A stretch of DNA of 64,000 nucleotides from Todiramphus chloris collaris. Its lineage: Eukaryota > Chordata > Aves > Coraciiformes > Alcedinidae. The translations under genes and the position numbers were made by a program. Positions 22,927 through 35,299 of this stretch are shown piece by piece. Numbering within the stretch: position 1 is the stretch's first letter; the number at the start of each line of letters is the position of its first letter. The notes beneath the pieces were generated by a model. That model saw only the letters and a program-made list of their open reading frames with translations. It was not told the DNA's origin and did no database searches. Where the stretch lies: assembly GCA_025345505.1 (NCBI GenBank), contig JANVCC010000120.1, positions 7,475,837-7,539,836 of the forward strand, in the 5' to 3' direction.

Positions 22927-24960
22927 ACGCAACAGCAGGGAGACCTGCTGCCAGAAGGGGACAGGGCTGGGGGCCTGTCTGGCTCCCTGGTGCCCACGGC
23001 AGTGGTTGCCCGTGCTGGGAGGATAGCACTGAGCATGGGTGCTGCCGGCCGGGCCGCGGTCCCAGCCTCCCGCTGCTGCAGGGATGGGTCCCAGGTGCCA
23101 CCACAGGCGTTCAGCCCCCGTCTCCCGCAGGGCTGCCTTGTGCCTGGCCCTGCAGTGAATTTGGCATCCCCGCCACAGGGACTTATCGGCTGATGTCGCA
23201 GGATTTCCTCACCCCGCCGGGAGTGCACAATAGCGAGGACAGGCTGCTCCGCAGACACCCTAATCCCTTGGCGATTGTGCTGCATTTCGGGGGGTGACAA
23301 TAGTTCAATGAAGGTTTGCAAGGTTAGCAGGAACGTTAATCCTTACAGAAGAAAAATGTGACAATTATTTAATGCCATGGCTGGGAGCTTTTGTGCTGCC
23401 CTTAGTACGATGTGTTTGTACTGGGCAATGTCTCATCTGTTGCCGAGGACAAACACTGCACAGGCTACCTGGGTGCTGGCTGTGTGGCTGCCAGGGCTGC
23501 GGGGTGTGAGAGGGGATGGGTGTCTGCCTCCGAGGCTGTAGACAGTGCTGCCAGATGTCTGTGCAGCCTGGCTCTGCTTCTGCTCCATCCCTTTGAATTT
23601 TCATACAATCAAGGGAGTTTCTGCCATCATCCAATGAAAGCACAAACACGTACACAGCCAGAGCGAACATGGACAGCTCTTGGGAGCAGCAGCATTTTCT
23701 ATTGTCTGAATTCAATTTCCAGAAAATTGGATGTCTCTTACAATTCAGAGATGCTGCAGAAGAAATGCAGCTTATGAGCTCCTGCTCTCTGAGTGCATGG
23801 TGCGGTGAACTGCGGGAGGACAGCGTGGAGGGCACATGCCTGCTGAACTGCCCCGGGGAGTGCAGCGGGGAGCAAGCTCTGAACCAGGTCCAGAGACCTG
23901 CATGGACAGGTGGCACAGGGGGGACAGGCAGAGGGAGACAGGACCCTCGGTCACCAGACACTGATCCCAGGGCATGTGCTGAGACCATCTGAGCAGAAGG
24001 TGGGGAGGTTGCCCCTTCCCTGCAGAGCAGACATGCCCTGTGGTCCCAGCACCCCTGGGACAGCTCAGCAGGGTGGGGAGCACCCTTCTGAGAGCCTGTA
24101 ACATCTGCCAGGGGCTGGAGGAGATCTGCGGGTGCAATTGTGTCAGTGCAAAACTTGGCGGCTTCCCGCAGGACAGCCCTTCTTGCATTAGCACGTCGCT
24201 AGGAGGTGGAGGAATGAAGCAGTGCTGCCAGCCAGCTTGTGTGCCGAGAGCCGTGACAGCCATCCGGGGATTTCTCTGGCTGCAGGGACTGAGGGAAGGA
24301 AGGGATAATGCGCTGAGATCACAGGCGGGATCCCCCTGCTCACACAGAGGCAGGCGTAGCACCACAGCACACCCCTGAACCTGCTCCCGGAGGCACGGGT
24401 GAAAGTGCCGACGTGCTGTCCCCGCCTGACCCCACACATGTCTTCGTGGCACACCGGCAGCCGCAGGCAGCAGGCACAGACAGGTCTGGTGCCACTGTGA
24501 CGCTCTGGGCATGGCTGGGGGCATGAAGGGACCCTGCTGTGGTGCCTGGTGCTCCAGCATCTCAGCCTGGCCAGAGCCACACACCTCCCCAGATGTCCCG
24601 TGTGTGATACCAGCAGCCTTCACCCCATCCCGGCTCCCTCTGGCTGCCTGCATGGCTGAGACAGCAAACCGGCCACTCCGGAGAGCGAGGAGCTGCCAGA
24701 AGGCAGCCCCAAAGCACCTGTCTGGCTCCTGAGGGGCTTGGGGTGGCCTCCCCCTCACCTGCCCCTTCCCTCTCTGCAGCTCCTGGCCACGGCCACCCCC
24801 GGGGCACGCGGGGCAGGGCAAGAGGCCACCGAGCGCAGGGCAGCCTGTCACCCAGCGCGGGCACCATCCCCAGTGGACAAGCAGCGCGCGGGCTGGCCGT
24901 GCAGCCCCGTGCTCAGGGCAGTGTGCATGCGTGTGATCGCGTGTGCGTGTCTCAGTCATT
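22927..24960. other. Non-coding, mostly GC-rich stretch
   Basis: A 409-codon minus frame (23772-25001) is the longest here but is low-complexity, with no domain and several competing frames. AT-richer patches lie at 23.2-23.42 and 23.58-23.77 kb. Confidence 0.5.
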
Positions 24961-25700
24961 GCCGCCCAGTGCATTTCAGGCACTGCAGGCAGAAAGTACA
25001 AATCTGTTTCTGATTAAAATGGCCCTTTGTAATATAACCTATATGAGCCTGCACTTAACACCCATCATCCTGAGGAAAGCCCAGGCTCTCTTCCAGCCAG
25101 TTGGGCTGCGTGCCTCCAGGGCAGATCTCCCAGGGACATGAGACTGCCGGGGCAGGAACTTGGATGTGTTTCTGTGCGGATTCTTCCCCCTTCTAGAGAG
25201 GCACAATGGGGCTTTGCATGAGTGATACAAACATGCCAGTTGTACTTAAGGTTGACAAATAATGTAAACCACACAATCTGGTTTGAGGGAAACGACTTCA
25301 CCACAATTTATTTTAGTGCTTTAAACATCACGCCAAACTCTGTAGTGAATTGCTAAATTAATGCCGGGCTGCCATCTAAATAGACATCTTCAGATCACAA
25401 GCATGTTATAGGGGGAATGGTTTCCTTTGAAATGGTTCCCACAGCTTAAAGGCTGTGCAAAGAAAAAATGTGCCCAGGATTCAATTGCTGCCAACATGTG
25501 GTGGCCACATTTCTCTGCCGCTATTGGCCAAGATGCTCAGTAAAGCTGAGGAAGCATCATTTGAGGTGGATAGATAAACTGGTGATTGCAGAGAGACTGG
25601 GAATGTCATAAGCAGCTCACTCTGAGAAAAGGGATAAAACAAAATAGCCACAGTCCCAAGCTCTTAGCCTGGAAAAAAGTTCCCTGACCAGGAAGGCATC
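24960..25700. other. AT-rich island
   Basis: About 700 bp, including the forkhead/RUNX composite (25263-25273) and TAAATTAATG at about 25.36 kb. Few open frames. Candidate enhancer. Confidence 0.35.
25263..25273. promoter_or_regulatory. Overlapping forkhead and RUNX cores
   Basis: GTAAAC (25264-25269) overlaps AACCACA (25267-25273), the RUNX consensus. The composite lies inside the AT-rich island 25.0-25.7 kb. Confidence 0.25.
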
Positions 25701-27650
25701 TGGTTGTCCCCATCATGTACTTTCTCAGCTGCTTGTGATTCACCAGAGAAGTCCAGTGAAAGCCCAGTGGATGTTTCTTCTACTCTTGGTTTTCCATGGG
25801 CATCTTGGCTGACGTAATCAGCATTGCTGCACTCCTCTGCTCTGCTCCCCTGGCTGCAGGGACCAACAGGCAATTTCCACCCACTCACAGTGGTGTCCCA
25901 GATCCCATAAGAGAAAAGCCCGTCAGATCCACTCAGCCAGGGAAGCCAGGCTGTTGGGACCACAGTGCACTCACTGGGGCCAGGAGAGTACTCCTGAGAG
26001 TCACAGGGAATGAGAAGCTGGTTTAGCACCTTCCTCAACCACAGGTCCACTTAACAGTGCAGTCTGGAGAGCTGCCAAGTGTGTGTGTGTGTGTGTTTGA
26101 GCAGGAGCTGCAGAGGATGCCCTGCAGCAATGTGGGGAGAAAGAACCCAGAGGTGACCCTGCCCCTACCAAGGCATCCCGGCCAGGCAAGGCAGAGGATG
26201 GAGCAGTGGGAGGAGGGTTGTGGCGAGCGAGGTGCAGCAGCGCAGCCCTTTCTGCCTCCTTGCTGGCTGTGCCTTCTTGCTGGTGGCTCCAGCTACAGGG
26301 TGCCAGGAGCTCATGGGACTGAACCCTCACCCCAAAGCACAGCCCGGGACTGCCCATCCTGCTGGCAAGGGGGCAATGGGACCATAACAGCTGCCCCCTC
26401 CATCACAAAGGAGCCGGGGGCACTCAAGCCACATGTGTGCTTCACATATGCACTTCAAACGCTGGAGATACGCTGGCAGACAGCAGCCAGGCTCTAGCAA
26501 GCACACTGCAGACAAAGGACAAGAAGACAAAGGAGAGGGAAGGGAGCTGTCACTTGGCCACCATTCCCACCGTTCCCACCCAGGCAAGTTGTTTCCCCAT
26601 CACCAGCCTGAAATCCATCTTCCATGCTTTCGTGGCTCAGTCGCTCTTTCCCCTTATGGTTTCCTTCAGCTGAGCTGGAGGAAGAATAAAGAAATGTCTC
26701 TCCGGGCCTCAGCCTCTTACAAGGCTCATAAATATGTCTCTGCTTAAAAACTCCAGGATTAATTAACTCATGAGTACCTCCTAACCGAAGTTCTGGGAAA
26801 GAGCACCCCTCCCGTGCGGGAGGCAGCTCGTCTGCAGGAGGCTTCCCCGGGGCCTCTTCCCTGCCCACAGACGCCTGACCGGGATGGACCCGGGGCTGGG
26901 CAGTGCCCAGTGAACGGAACCATGGCCCCGCATCACCACCGCACACCGTCTGCACCGTGCCAGGACCCCGCTGACACAGGGCACCCGGGTGGCCATCAGC
27001 ATCCGGCTCCCAGGCCGTGGTGCCGTGTTGCCTTTATAATGGTTTCAATTAGGTGCTTGACAATGCCCAGGCCCGGTGGTCTGCTGTAAATTTTGAGGGC
27101 TGATGGCGTTGCGGGAAAGTTTGTACCAAGGAGAGGGCTGGCACCCTGGGGGCATCTTGGGGCCTGGCTTCTGGGACACACCAGCCACTGTGCCTCCTGG
27201 GCAACCCAGCCCCCACGTCACTTTGGAGCCCCTCTCCAGAGGAGCGGGTGGGCTCCACCAGTGCTCCCCACTCACCCACACACCCCGTCCCACCTCGGGT
27301 GGCGCAGGATGCATTGGTGGGTGCCCCTTCTCCCAAGAGAGGGTGTGCAGGATCACGCCCTTCACTTACAGCCCCTGCACCTTCATGGCTTGCTGAAGCC
27401 CAGGTCCTCTCTGCGGCACCTCCGCCCCAGCGCAGCAGCAGGTCTGCAGTCCGGCCAGCCCCGGGAGCCCCCGCAGGCACAGGCACCCTTGCCAGGGAGC
27501 CGACCAGCTCTGAGGCTCGGCCGTGCCCAGCGCAGCCCCTGGGGAGGGAGGGTGTCTCCAACAGCCGTCTGCTCCTTGGCACGGCACGGCAGCTCAGTAA
27601 TGGACGGTCTCTGAAGAGCAGGAGCTGCCAGAAGCCACTCCTTCCTCAGT
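25700..27650. other. Non-coding mixed stretch
   Basis: Holds the (GT)9 repeat, TGACGTAATCAGC (25810-25822, CRE/MAF-like) and a short AT-rich core with CAATTAG (27046-27052). Otherwise GC-rich, chance-like frames. Confidence 0.45.
26079..26096. repeat. (GT)9 dinucleotide repeat
   Basis: Nine perfect GT dinucleotides. Short, simple-sequence microsatellite; the reading frame through it gives a Val/Cys run. Confidence 0.96.
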
Positions 27651-30250
27651 GGGTCTGTGCAGAGCTGGTACGAAACAAACAACTTTTGCAACATGTTTTG
27701 TTTTCCATCATTACATTTAAAAAGTCAATAAATTAAATCCATTTCGCTGCCGCTTCGCTGTGTCAAGTGTAACCTGAGCGGTGTTCACAGGGCAGGCAGC
27801 GCATGGTGCCAGGCCTCCTCCGGCCTGCCTGGCTCTGCCCGCGTGCAGCAGCGGCACGGGGACAGGCTCAGAAAACCATGCTGGACCTGCGTCCATACCT
27901 GTGCTGCCCTGCTCACTCCTAGGAGGGACGACCCCATCCTGCATGGCAGCAGGGCAGGGCTTGAAGGGTTGGTGCTGAAGCAGAGAGGGGCGAGGGGAAC
28001 TAAGTGCCAAGGCTGAGCGGGGGTCATCCCTGACACACAACTGTGGCAAGGAAGACTGCGATGCCCCCTGGGGCTGGCACTGGGTCTCCTCCCTTTGCTC
28101 CTGCACCACTTCACACCTTTTTCATGAGGTCTGCAGGGATGGTGCTGCCCACTTCAGTGTGGGAAGGAGCGAGCTGTACACATCCATCCCAGGGATCTAC
28201 ACGTGTCCATCCTGGGCTGCTGCATGTCACACAGGGCTGCAACATGGAGCATCACCTGGCAAAGCACTGGCACTGGCAGAAAAAGCTGTTACTGTAATAA
28301 ATGGTCTCCCTCAGAGAGGTTTTTGTCCTGTCCTCATTCTGAGTGGAGTAGATGCCCTGGGGACAGTCCCTGTCCACAGTCCAAAGGCCTGAAAGCATCT
28401 CACACAGCCACGCTCTCCTTCTCCCAAGGGGGAAAGGACTCTCCACGCTCGCCTGTCCCCACCACCTTCCCCAGCCCCTCGGGGCTGCCACATCCAGACA
28501 GGACACCCTGTACCAAACCAGCTCCTCCTCACCGGGGCTCTCCGGGCAATGGAGGAGTGGAGGCTGCACCACTGTCTTGGTGAGCATCTCGGGGACACCA
28601 GAAGTGTGCCAAGGGCAGAGCCTCCCTGACCAGCAGCACCAGGCGCTGTGCTCCAGATCCCCACACAAATGCGGAGGGGACTGGTTGCGCTGGGACCACC
28701 ATCCCGAGGCCTGGATTTTCTCCTCTCCAAGAAGGCAGCTGTCTGCACCCGGGACAGACCTTGATTGCATTGGCATCTCAAAGAGACCACTGATGTCATC
28801 TGAAGTGGAACTTGGCCCTTGGTGAGAGAGGACTCAGCACTGCTTCCAGCTGGCCTCCTGGCTGCTTCTTGTGCTGTCTTTGGTACATAATTAATTTGCT
28901 CTGTTGGAGAGGTAGTTTCCAGCTAAGCAGGGATCCTCTGGGTTTACCAGTTGGTGAAAGTGGTTTCCAAAGCACTGGGCACCCTTTCTTCTCAAGAGCT
29001 GGCTTGGAGAGGCAGCAGCAGCACCCCTGGGTTCCTGCCCATCACAAGGCCATGTTTCTTTTTCGGACAAGGCCATCTGTTCAGCTTTATCAGATGCCTC
29101 AAGATACAACGTGCTTTCTCTGCAGCACTGAGGCACCTCCAGAGTATGTTCCTCGTGTGGGCTGGCTGGACCCAGAGACCCCATAAGCTGGCTGCTGAAG
29201 GGACCTGGCTGCCCCGGATTTTGACATGAGCTCCCTGGTGATGCTTTCATCCACAGCAGCCACCGTGAACAGAGACAGGAAGGTGGCAAATCCCCAGTGG
29301 CACTCTGAGCAGTGGGAGCAGCTGCGGGCTGAGCCAGCTGCTTGGGCTTCTCCTTTGCACAACTTCTGTCCTCTGCCTCAGCAGCGCCTGCGGCAAGGCT
29401 GCACCGTGCTGGCAGCGTGTCCCAGAGAGGCCCTGCCCTTTGCGAGCTCCAGCCCCAGCTCTGGGAGCTGGAAGGTCAGGCACCGAGGGGTCACCCAGCC
29501 CCGACAGCGCGTGGGTGCCCAGGATGCTTGGGCGGCTGCTGGCCCTCTCCCACCTCTGCCCCCGTTACTTGCAGTGATGTTTGCTGAGCCGAATGTGCCT
29601 CCAGCCCTCCGTGCCCCCGGCCCCCGTGTGCAGTCACGCCCCGCGTGCCCTCCCCTCGGGTTCTGCTCTGAGCTGGAGGAGAAGAGGAAACATTTCAGCA
29701 AACTGTTTTACCAGAAAACATGCAAGTGACTTTTTAAATAATAACATCCAGATGAAAACAATGTGGGCTTCAAAGTCCATCCTCGGGACGCTTTGTGGTT
29801 CACGGGATTTCTGACAGCAATACTCCTTCCCATCCTGGGGGATGCACCCAGTAACGCCAGCCCCTTCCTGTGGTGCCTGTAGTGCCCCTGCTGCTTGGCC
29901 ACGCTGAGCAGCCGAGGTCCAGGGAGCGGGGGTCAGTGGGGCTGCGCTGGGATGCCTGGAATTCTGTTGCTGCACAAATTGGCTGTTCTGCAGCTTCCTC
30001 TCTCCTGCCCTTTGCCAGCAGAGCAGGCAAGAGCCCCTGCGATCGGCGTGGTCATGGCTGTGGCTGCTCTAGAGGAGATCTCCTGTTACCGAAATGTAAA
30101 TGTTGATGTTTGAGGAGGGGAGATGCTGATGGAAATGGAGCTGGCCCTGTTTGTTTGTTAAAGCAGCTATTTTAAACAAGTTCTGTTCACACAGCTTGCA
30201 ATTCGGAAGGAAGTTTTTCCAGCCATAATATCCTAGCTCAGCGCTGGGCA
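27650..30250. other. Non-coding, mostly GC-rich stretch
   Basis: An AT-rich patch at 27.65-27.78 kb carries TCAAGTG (27763-27769). Others lie at 29.69-29.8 and 30.08-30.25 kb. No exon recognised. Confidence 0.5.
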
Positions 30251-30347
30251 GACAATGGTTCAGCAGTTGCCCGGGATTAGCGTGGTGAAATCACCCTGCA
30301 CAGCCTGGGAAGGGCGTCTGGGAAAGGGCAGCGGTGGATTTTGTGCT

Positions 30348-30369
30348 GGGGAGGCTGGGGGGGTGGGGG
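30348..30369 (+). other. G-quadruplex motif
   Basis: GGGG, a 5-base loop, then seven G, one T and five G: four G-tracts of at least 3 with loops of 5, 1 and 1 fit the canonical G3+N1-7 pattern. It lies 390 bp before the 37/38-bp repeat. No gene context recognised. Confidence 0.7.
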
Positions 30370-30756
30370 CAGGAGCCACCTGGGGAACTGGGGTGCGGGC
30401 ACGGCTCTGGCAGCCTGGCTTGGAGCAGGGCACCACACAACTGCCCTTGCTGGCAGCGTCTTGGCCAAGGGCTTCAGGACAGCTCTCCCTGGGTGCTCAC
30501 CATCTCCGCTTTTTTCCCGAGGAAAACGGTGAAACACATTTAACGTTTTTGTTAAAATACATCCCAAAGCAGCAAGCCTGAAAACAGGGCACCTTGTCAC
30601 CAGCAGCAGCTTTGCCCTTCGGCAGCGCTGAGGCCATGAGTGGAGCTGGGGTGTGCAGGGTGATGGAGAGACATGTCCCCAGCTCTGCCCCCTGAGCCCA
30701 CAGGGCATGAGATCCTCTCGGAGCTGTGTCAGTCCACACCTTGAGCGCGGCCGTGC

Positions 30757-30907
30757 ACCGAGCCCCGTGCTAAGGCTGCCTGGCCACTGAGAACACCGAG
30801 CCCCACGCCACGGCTGCCTGGACGCTGAGAAACCAAGCCCCACGCCACATCTGCCTGGACACCAAGGGCACTGAGCCCCACGCCACGGCTGCCTGGCCGC
30901 TGCGAGC
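30757..30907. repeat. 37/38-bp tandem repeat, 4 copies
   Basis: Four head-to-tail copies begin at 30757 (ACCGAGCCCC), 30795, 30832 and 30870. Each has GAGCCCCACGCCAC, then GGCTGCCTGG about 12 bp later. Spacing is 38, 37 and 38 bp, the third unit (AAGCCCC, CATCTGCCTGG) being the most diverged. Nothing else in the segment suggests function. Confidence 0.93.
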
Positions 30908-32123
30908 CTGGCGTCACGGCCGCTGCTCCCTGGTGCGTTTACTTTGGGAAAGCAGACAGGGCTCTTGGAGGGTGGTGGAGGCGGCAATGCCAATTCCTTT
31001 ATTCATTACAGCCTCGTACACAAATAAAATCTTTACAAGCTTGCCTTGAGCTTTTAAAAATGCCGTTTAGGACGTGTCATTTGTATTGTCTGACTTCGGC
31101 TCCCTTGCACCATGGCTGATCTCAGAGGCAGTAAAACGTTGCTTCCACGTAAAACCCAAATGAGTTTATTTTATTTGCTGGAGCAGGGCGAGGGAAGCAC
31201 CTACCAAGCAGCTTCCTTGGCTCAGACGTGACACTCTGCCCTGGGCAGGGTCACCCTGACTGGTGGGGACATCTCACTCCAAGTCCCCCTGCAAATGGAG
31301 CTGGCAGAGCTTCTGCGGATCCTGCTCCCACCGGTACGGGCACCTGACCATGGGCTGACCCGGATGCACTCCCACTGGCTCCTGCCCACAGCGGGATTTC
31401 CCAGATAGCTCTGGCTGGTGCCTTGTCAGCACCCCGTTTCTGGGGGCCCCAGCCCCTTGAGGCAGCCCTGCCACTCGCAGCCCCATGCCCAGTGACCTGC
31501 AGGGTGTTTTTGCAGAGGGCCATGGGGCAGAAGCTCCTGCCACCCCACATCTTTCCACTCGGGATGCCCTAGAGAGCGGCTGTAGCAACGTCTGGGATGC
31601 CGCAGACATCAGAAGAAGATGCAGAAGATTAAAGTGAGTAAATCTCTGCTGTTCCTTTGGTTGCTCTGCGAAAGCCAGTGTGTGAAAGCTCTGACTCCAG
31701 AGGTGCACATGGAAACGCTCCACTGGGGGAATTAATCGCAGGAGCACTGGCCTGTAGCATGAAGATTTTTTCATTAAGGGCTCGGATGAAGCCTTCTGTT
31801 TCTTCTTCCTCTTGCTGAATCTTATTGTGATTAAATTAAAGGAATTCTCGTTAAAATGTTAATATCCTTCTAAGACTGTTTGTTGTTTTTCTCAGCTGCC
31901 TCTGGTCTCTTTAGAGCCTTTGCTGCCTTTTCCTAACGTTTTCCAGCTCTTCCTCCCTCTTCACACCGCCCTCCCTCCTTTTTCCGAGGCAAACTGGAAA
32001 GTTACAGTTGTGGTTGACTGGTGGCTGCAGGCGGTGAGTCACGCCGAGGATCCCCACTCGCAGCTCGTAAACAGGAGGGATAAACACACACTCACACCCG
32101 GGGCTGCACCCAGGGGCCTGGCG

Positions 32124-32163
32124 ATGGATGGGATGGGATGGGGTGGGATGGGGTAGGATGGGA
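32124..32163. repeat. GGGAT/GGGGT microsatellite
   Basis: Imperfect pentanucleotide run (GGGAT, GGGGT, GGGTA variants) with at least seven G-tracts of 2-4 on +. The short spacing means it could fold as a G-quadruplex. The minus-strand reading is a Ser/His/Pro repeat. Confidence 0.88.
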
Positions 32164-32627
32164 CATGCCTCCCCACCGCCCCCCATGCCTCCCCAGTATG
32201 CAGCACAAAACCAAGGCAAGGTCCGTTTCCTCGTGGCCATGCCCAATGCCTGTGTGCTGGCCGCGTGCCCCTGGGCCAGCAGCCGCTGCATGGGGTGCAC
32301 GCACAGTCAGTTTCCAGTGACCCTGCAGCAGGGCCCAAGAACTTACTAAAAGGTTGCTAAAAAGTAGAGCAATGATATATTTTTTTTTTCCCCAGCTAAG
32401 GAAAAAAGTGCTTATTTGTGGGTATTTTCCATTCAGGAGCATCCAACGCAAATGCATTGTTCCTCTTTGAATTCCTAAGCGTATGGTATTTGTGCTGTTA
32501 GAGTTTAATATTCTTTTCATTACTGATATCTAATACAGACAAGTCTTGAGGGTTACACAAAACATATGCGAACCTAATTTGTTTTTACTGTGCCACATGT
32601 TTTTACTCCCTGCATCATTCAATTAGC

Positions 32628-32643
32628 TTTTTTTTTTTTTTTT
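32628..32643. repeat. Poly-T run of 16
   Basis: Longest homopolymer in the window, in an AT-rich island. No adjacent gene-like sequence or target duplication suggests a retrocopy on the minus strand. Confidence 0.96.
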
Positions 32644-34028
32644 AAATCATGTGATCAGCAAAAACTTAATGCTATTTTTAAGCATGGCAAGAAAGTGAAA
32701 AACACGTTTACTGTGACTGCAGCGTCAGAGGAGTGCAGGTCGCCCTCTGCAAAAATAGCTGTTGCAGTGTGAGAGCAAAACGTGATTTTGCTGCTGTCAA
32801 AATGGAATTTCTTTACAAGTGCAACTTGTCAAAATAGTGCACTGCTTGTAAGGCAAATTCCTAACAATTCTGGATTTGGAATAATTTGTCCGATTGACAG
32901 AGATAAGAATGGGCTTCACAAACACACAGATCTATGCACAGCAAGCTGCCACCTTCCTCTGTGACATGGGAAACTCGCCTTCTTCCTGCCCTTCATCCTG
33001 CTCAGGAGCCTTCTCCACCTTTTCTTCTTCTGACGTCTCTCTGGAGAGGTGGATGTCAATTTATTGAATGCACCATCTGTAATGCTCTGTGTTTTCCCCC
33101 TTAAATGAGCCAGGTGGGATCCATATTCACATGAGGGCTACAGAAGGATCAGTAATGGTTAGTTGTGGTCACCGTACCGACACTGATGCATCAGTGCTTT
33201 ATTCTCTGCTCTGCAGTTGTGTCTCCAGTCAGCTGCTCACGCTGGGGTTGAGGTTATTTGGGAATTTGGGAGCCTGGAAATGCGGGGAGAGGGAAAACAG
33301 AAGAGGCTGAGTTGCTGTGCGCAGGGCAGCTCTCTGCTGCTGGAACAGAAAGCCTACAGAGATGTTGGCTGTGTGGGCAGGCTCAAGAGATGCTTGTGGT
33401 CGTACAAGACAGGTTCCTGAACACAGGTCTCTGTAACGTAAATAACCAGTGTTAAATCACAAACAGCCTTCGAAGTAGATGGATCTTCAGACAACATCTG
33501 AGCCACCTGACCCTTGGTTGTTGGCAATCAGTGGGAAAGGGGAGGACATGCACTGAACAACTGGTGGGGCAGGGGGAGGAAAGCATGTCCCACCCACGTG
33601 ATTCCCTTGCTGATGCTCATGGCTGTACGGGCCTCCTCCACGCTGGAACTGGTGTTCATTGCCCAGCTCCTTGCAGGGGGCAGAGAAGAAGGTTGGGATG
33701 GCAGTGCCATCCTGCTGCCAGCCAACTGCCATGTGCTGGGACCCTGCCCCATCAGGTCAGGGAAACCTGAGCCTTGGTGGCTCGTCATGCCAGAGCTGCA
33801 GACAACCCCGAACACAGGAAACGCTGGTGCTGCCACATGCTGCATTCTCCATCCACACACATGTGCCTTATTAGCAGTGTCAGAAGCCTCCAGCTCGTGG
33901 GTGACTGCTAACCACAACCACCAGCATTAACCTCCTGCTTGGGGGTCATTTGCAACAGCCCACAGAAATGCCTCAGAATTGGGCCATGTTGAAAGAAGCT
34001 GGTGGGTTTCGGGGTGGGGGGGGAAGGC

Positions 34029-34050
34029 ACTTTATTATTTATTTATTTGG
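34029..34050. repeat. (ATTT)n short microsatellite
   Basis: Overlapping TTATT and ATTTATTTATTT units, directly after a G-run of eight. On the minus strand it contains overlapping AATAAA hexamers, which by themselves do not show a transcript end. Confidence 0.88.
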
Positions 34051-34730
34051 GCCTTTGAGAATTCTGGAGCACAGTAATAAAAACACTGTGGACATCTGAA
34101 GCCTTCCAGGCCAGGAATCCCAGAGTGGCCATGGTGCAGCACAGCTCCATTCATGGGCTGAGATCAGGGTCACCAGGCTCTGCCCGCTTTGTTGCAGTGC
34201 GTCCTTGCCCACCCTCTGCCAGCCAAGCAATCTGCTGTCAAAACCACCCAGCCATCCCAGGATGAGCCTGGCCACAAGCCATGACAAACCCAGTGGCTGC
34301 AGAGCACGTTGGTTATCAGCTGGAGTCATTCAGGGGACTGACATCTATCGGTTTTTGCGTGGGAAGGTGAATCTGGTGGGAGATCTCAACTGCACAGACC
34401 AGAGAGGGGCAGTGGAGAGGCTGAGAGATGGTGCTTGGTGGGTCTGCAGAGCTTCTGGCAGCTAGAGCAGAACTCCAGAAGAAGGAGACCACTGCTCCTC
34501 AGACAGTGCTGCTTCCGTGGGAGACCACAGCTCAGCCCTCAGCGAAGGACCTGCTCATTTCCCAGCGAGCCTGCAGCGATTCCCTGGGACATCGGCATGG
34601 CCACAGCCCCCTGGGATGGAGACACGTGCTGTGGGACGGGGAACCACAGTCTCAGGGCAGCAGGTCACCAGCACTCCGGGCACTGCCAGCTCCCTGTGAG
34701 CTCTGCTGGTGACTCAGCGCATCCTGGGCC

Positions 34731-34766
34731 GTGGTTTCCATGTGGTTCGTGGTTTCCATGTGGTTC
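34731..34766. repeat. 18-bp perfect tandem duplication
   Basis: Two identical copies of GTGGTTTCCATGTGGTTC, head to tail at 34731-34748 and 34749-34766. Two mutation-free copies imply a recent duplication. 18 bp is in frame, but no gene is recognised here. Confidence 0.96.
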
Positions 34767-35299
34767 TGGACCACGTTAGCAGTGCTCCACCTGCCCATCC
34801 AGAGGGACCCCTGCGGGCAGAGGGAGCTGAGCCATGAGAGACGTGCAGGAGAGTCCCCCCGGCCCAATGCACTGGAGCGGTTCAGCCGAGCAGCTCGGGT
34901 AAGCCAAGGGGAAATTAAACCTTACATTACATCACACTGCATCGCATGGTGGAGGGGGAAAATGGGACACCCCGGCAGCTGTCCCAGTGCAAACATCTCT
35001 ACTCCCTCCCGCAGAGACACTCTAGAAACTGAAGTCAGGTGTCACCATGAGAGCTCCAGCTTGCCCAGCAAAGCAGAGGCCAGGTTCTCTGCACGCAGAG
35101 TGAAGAGGTGGGATGCCCTGCGAACCGTGGGGTGCTGCACCACACATCTGTGTCAGATACTCCCGGCATAAACAACCCATTGTGCTCAGGAGCCTGAGTC
35201 AGGCCTGCAGCTTGGGTTCTCCTGCAGGTCACGACTCATTTGGACAAGATGCTGGGTCTGTGTCAGCGGAGTACAGCAAAACCGAGCCTCTTTGTTACG

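Larger units (their letters stand above)
30250..30980. other. GC-rich stretch with G-quadruplex motif and tandem repeat
   Basis: Includes the motif at 30348-30369 and the four-copy repeat at 30757-30907. The 238-codon minus frame covering them (30277-30993) partly derives from the repeat. Confidence 0.5.
30980..33130. other. Two AT-rich islands around GC-rich sequence
   Basis: AT-rich at 30.98-31.17 kb and again at 31.76-33.1 kb, interrupted by GC-rich 31.2-31.7 kb and the GGGAT repeat. The longer island contains GCAAATGCATTGTT (32448-32461), an octamer-like sequence beside a SOX core (CATTGTT), a poly-T run, and GCAGAGGGCG on minus near 32.74 kb (partial CTCF-like core). Confidence 0.35.

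Noticed and set aside
23772-25001. 409-codon minus-strand open frame
   Set aside because: Low-complexity Pro/Ala/Cys/Gly/Arg/Ser composition, no recognisable domain, competing frames on both strands, GC-rich stop-poor DNA; chance is the simplest explanation.
34029-34050. Overlapping AATAAA on minus as a 3' end
   Set aside because: Arises from an ATTT microsatellite and no upstream exon is recognised.
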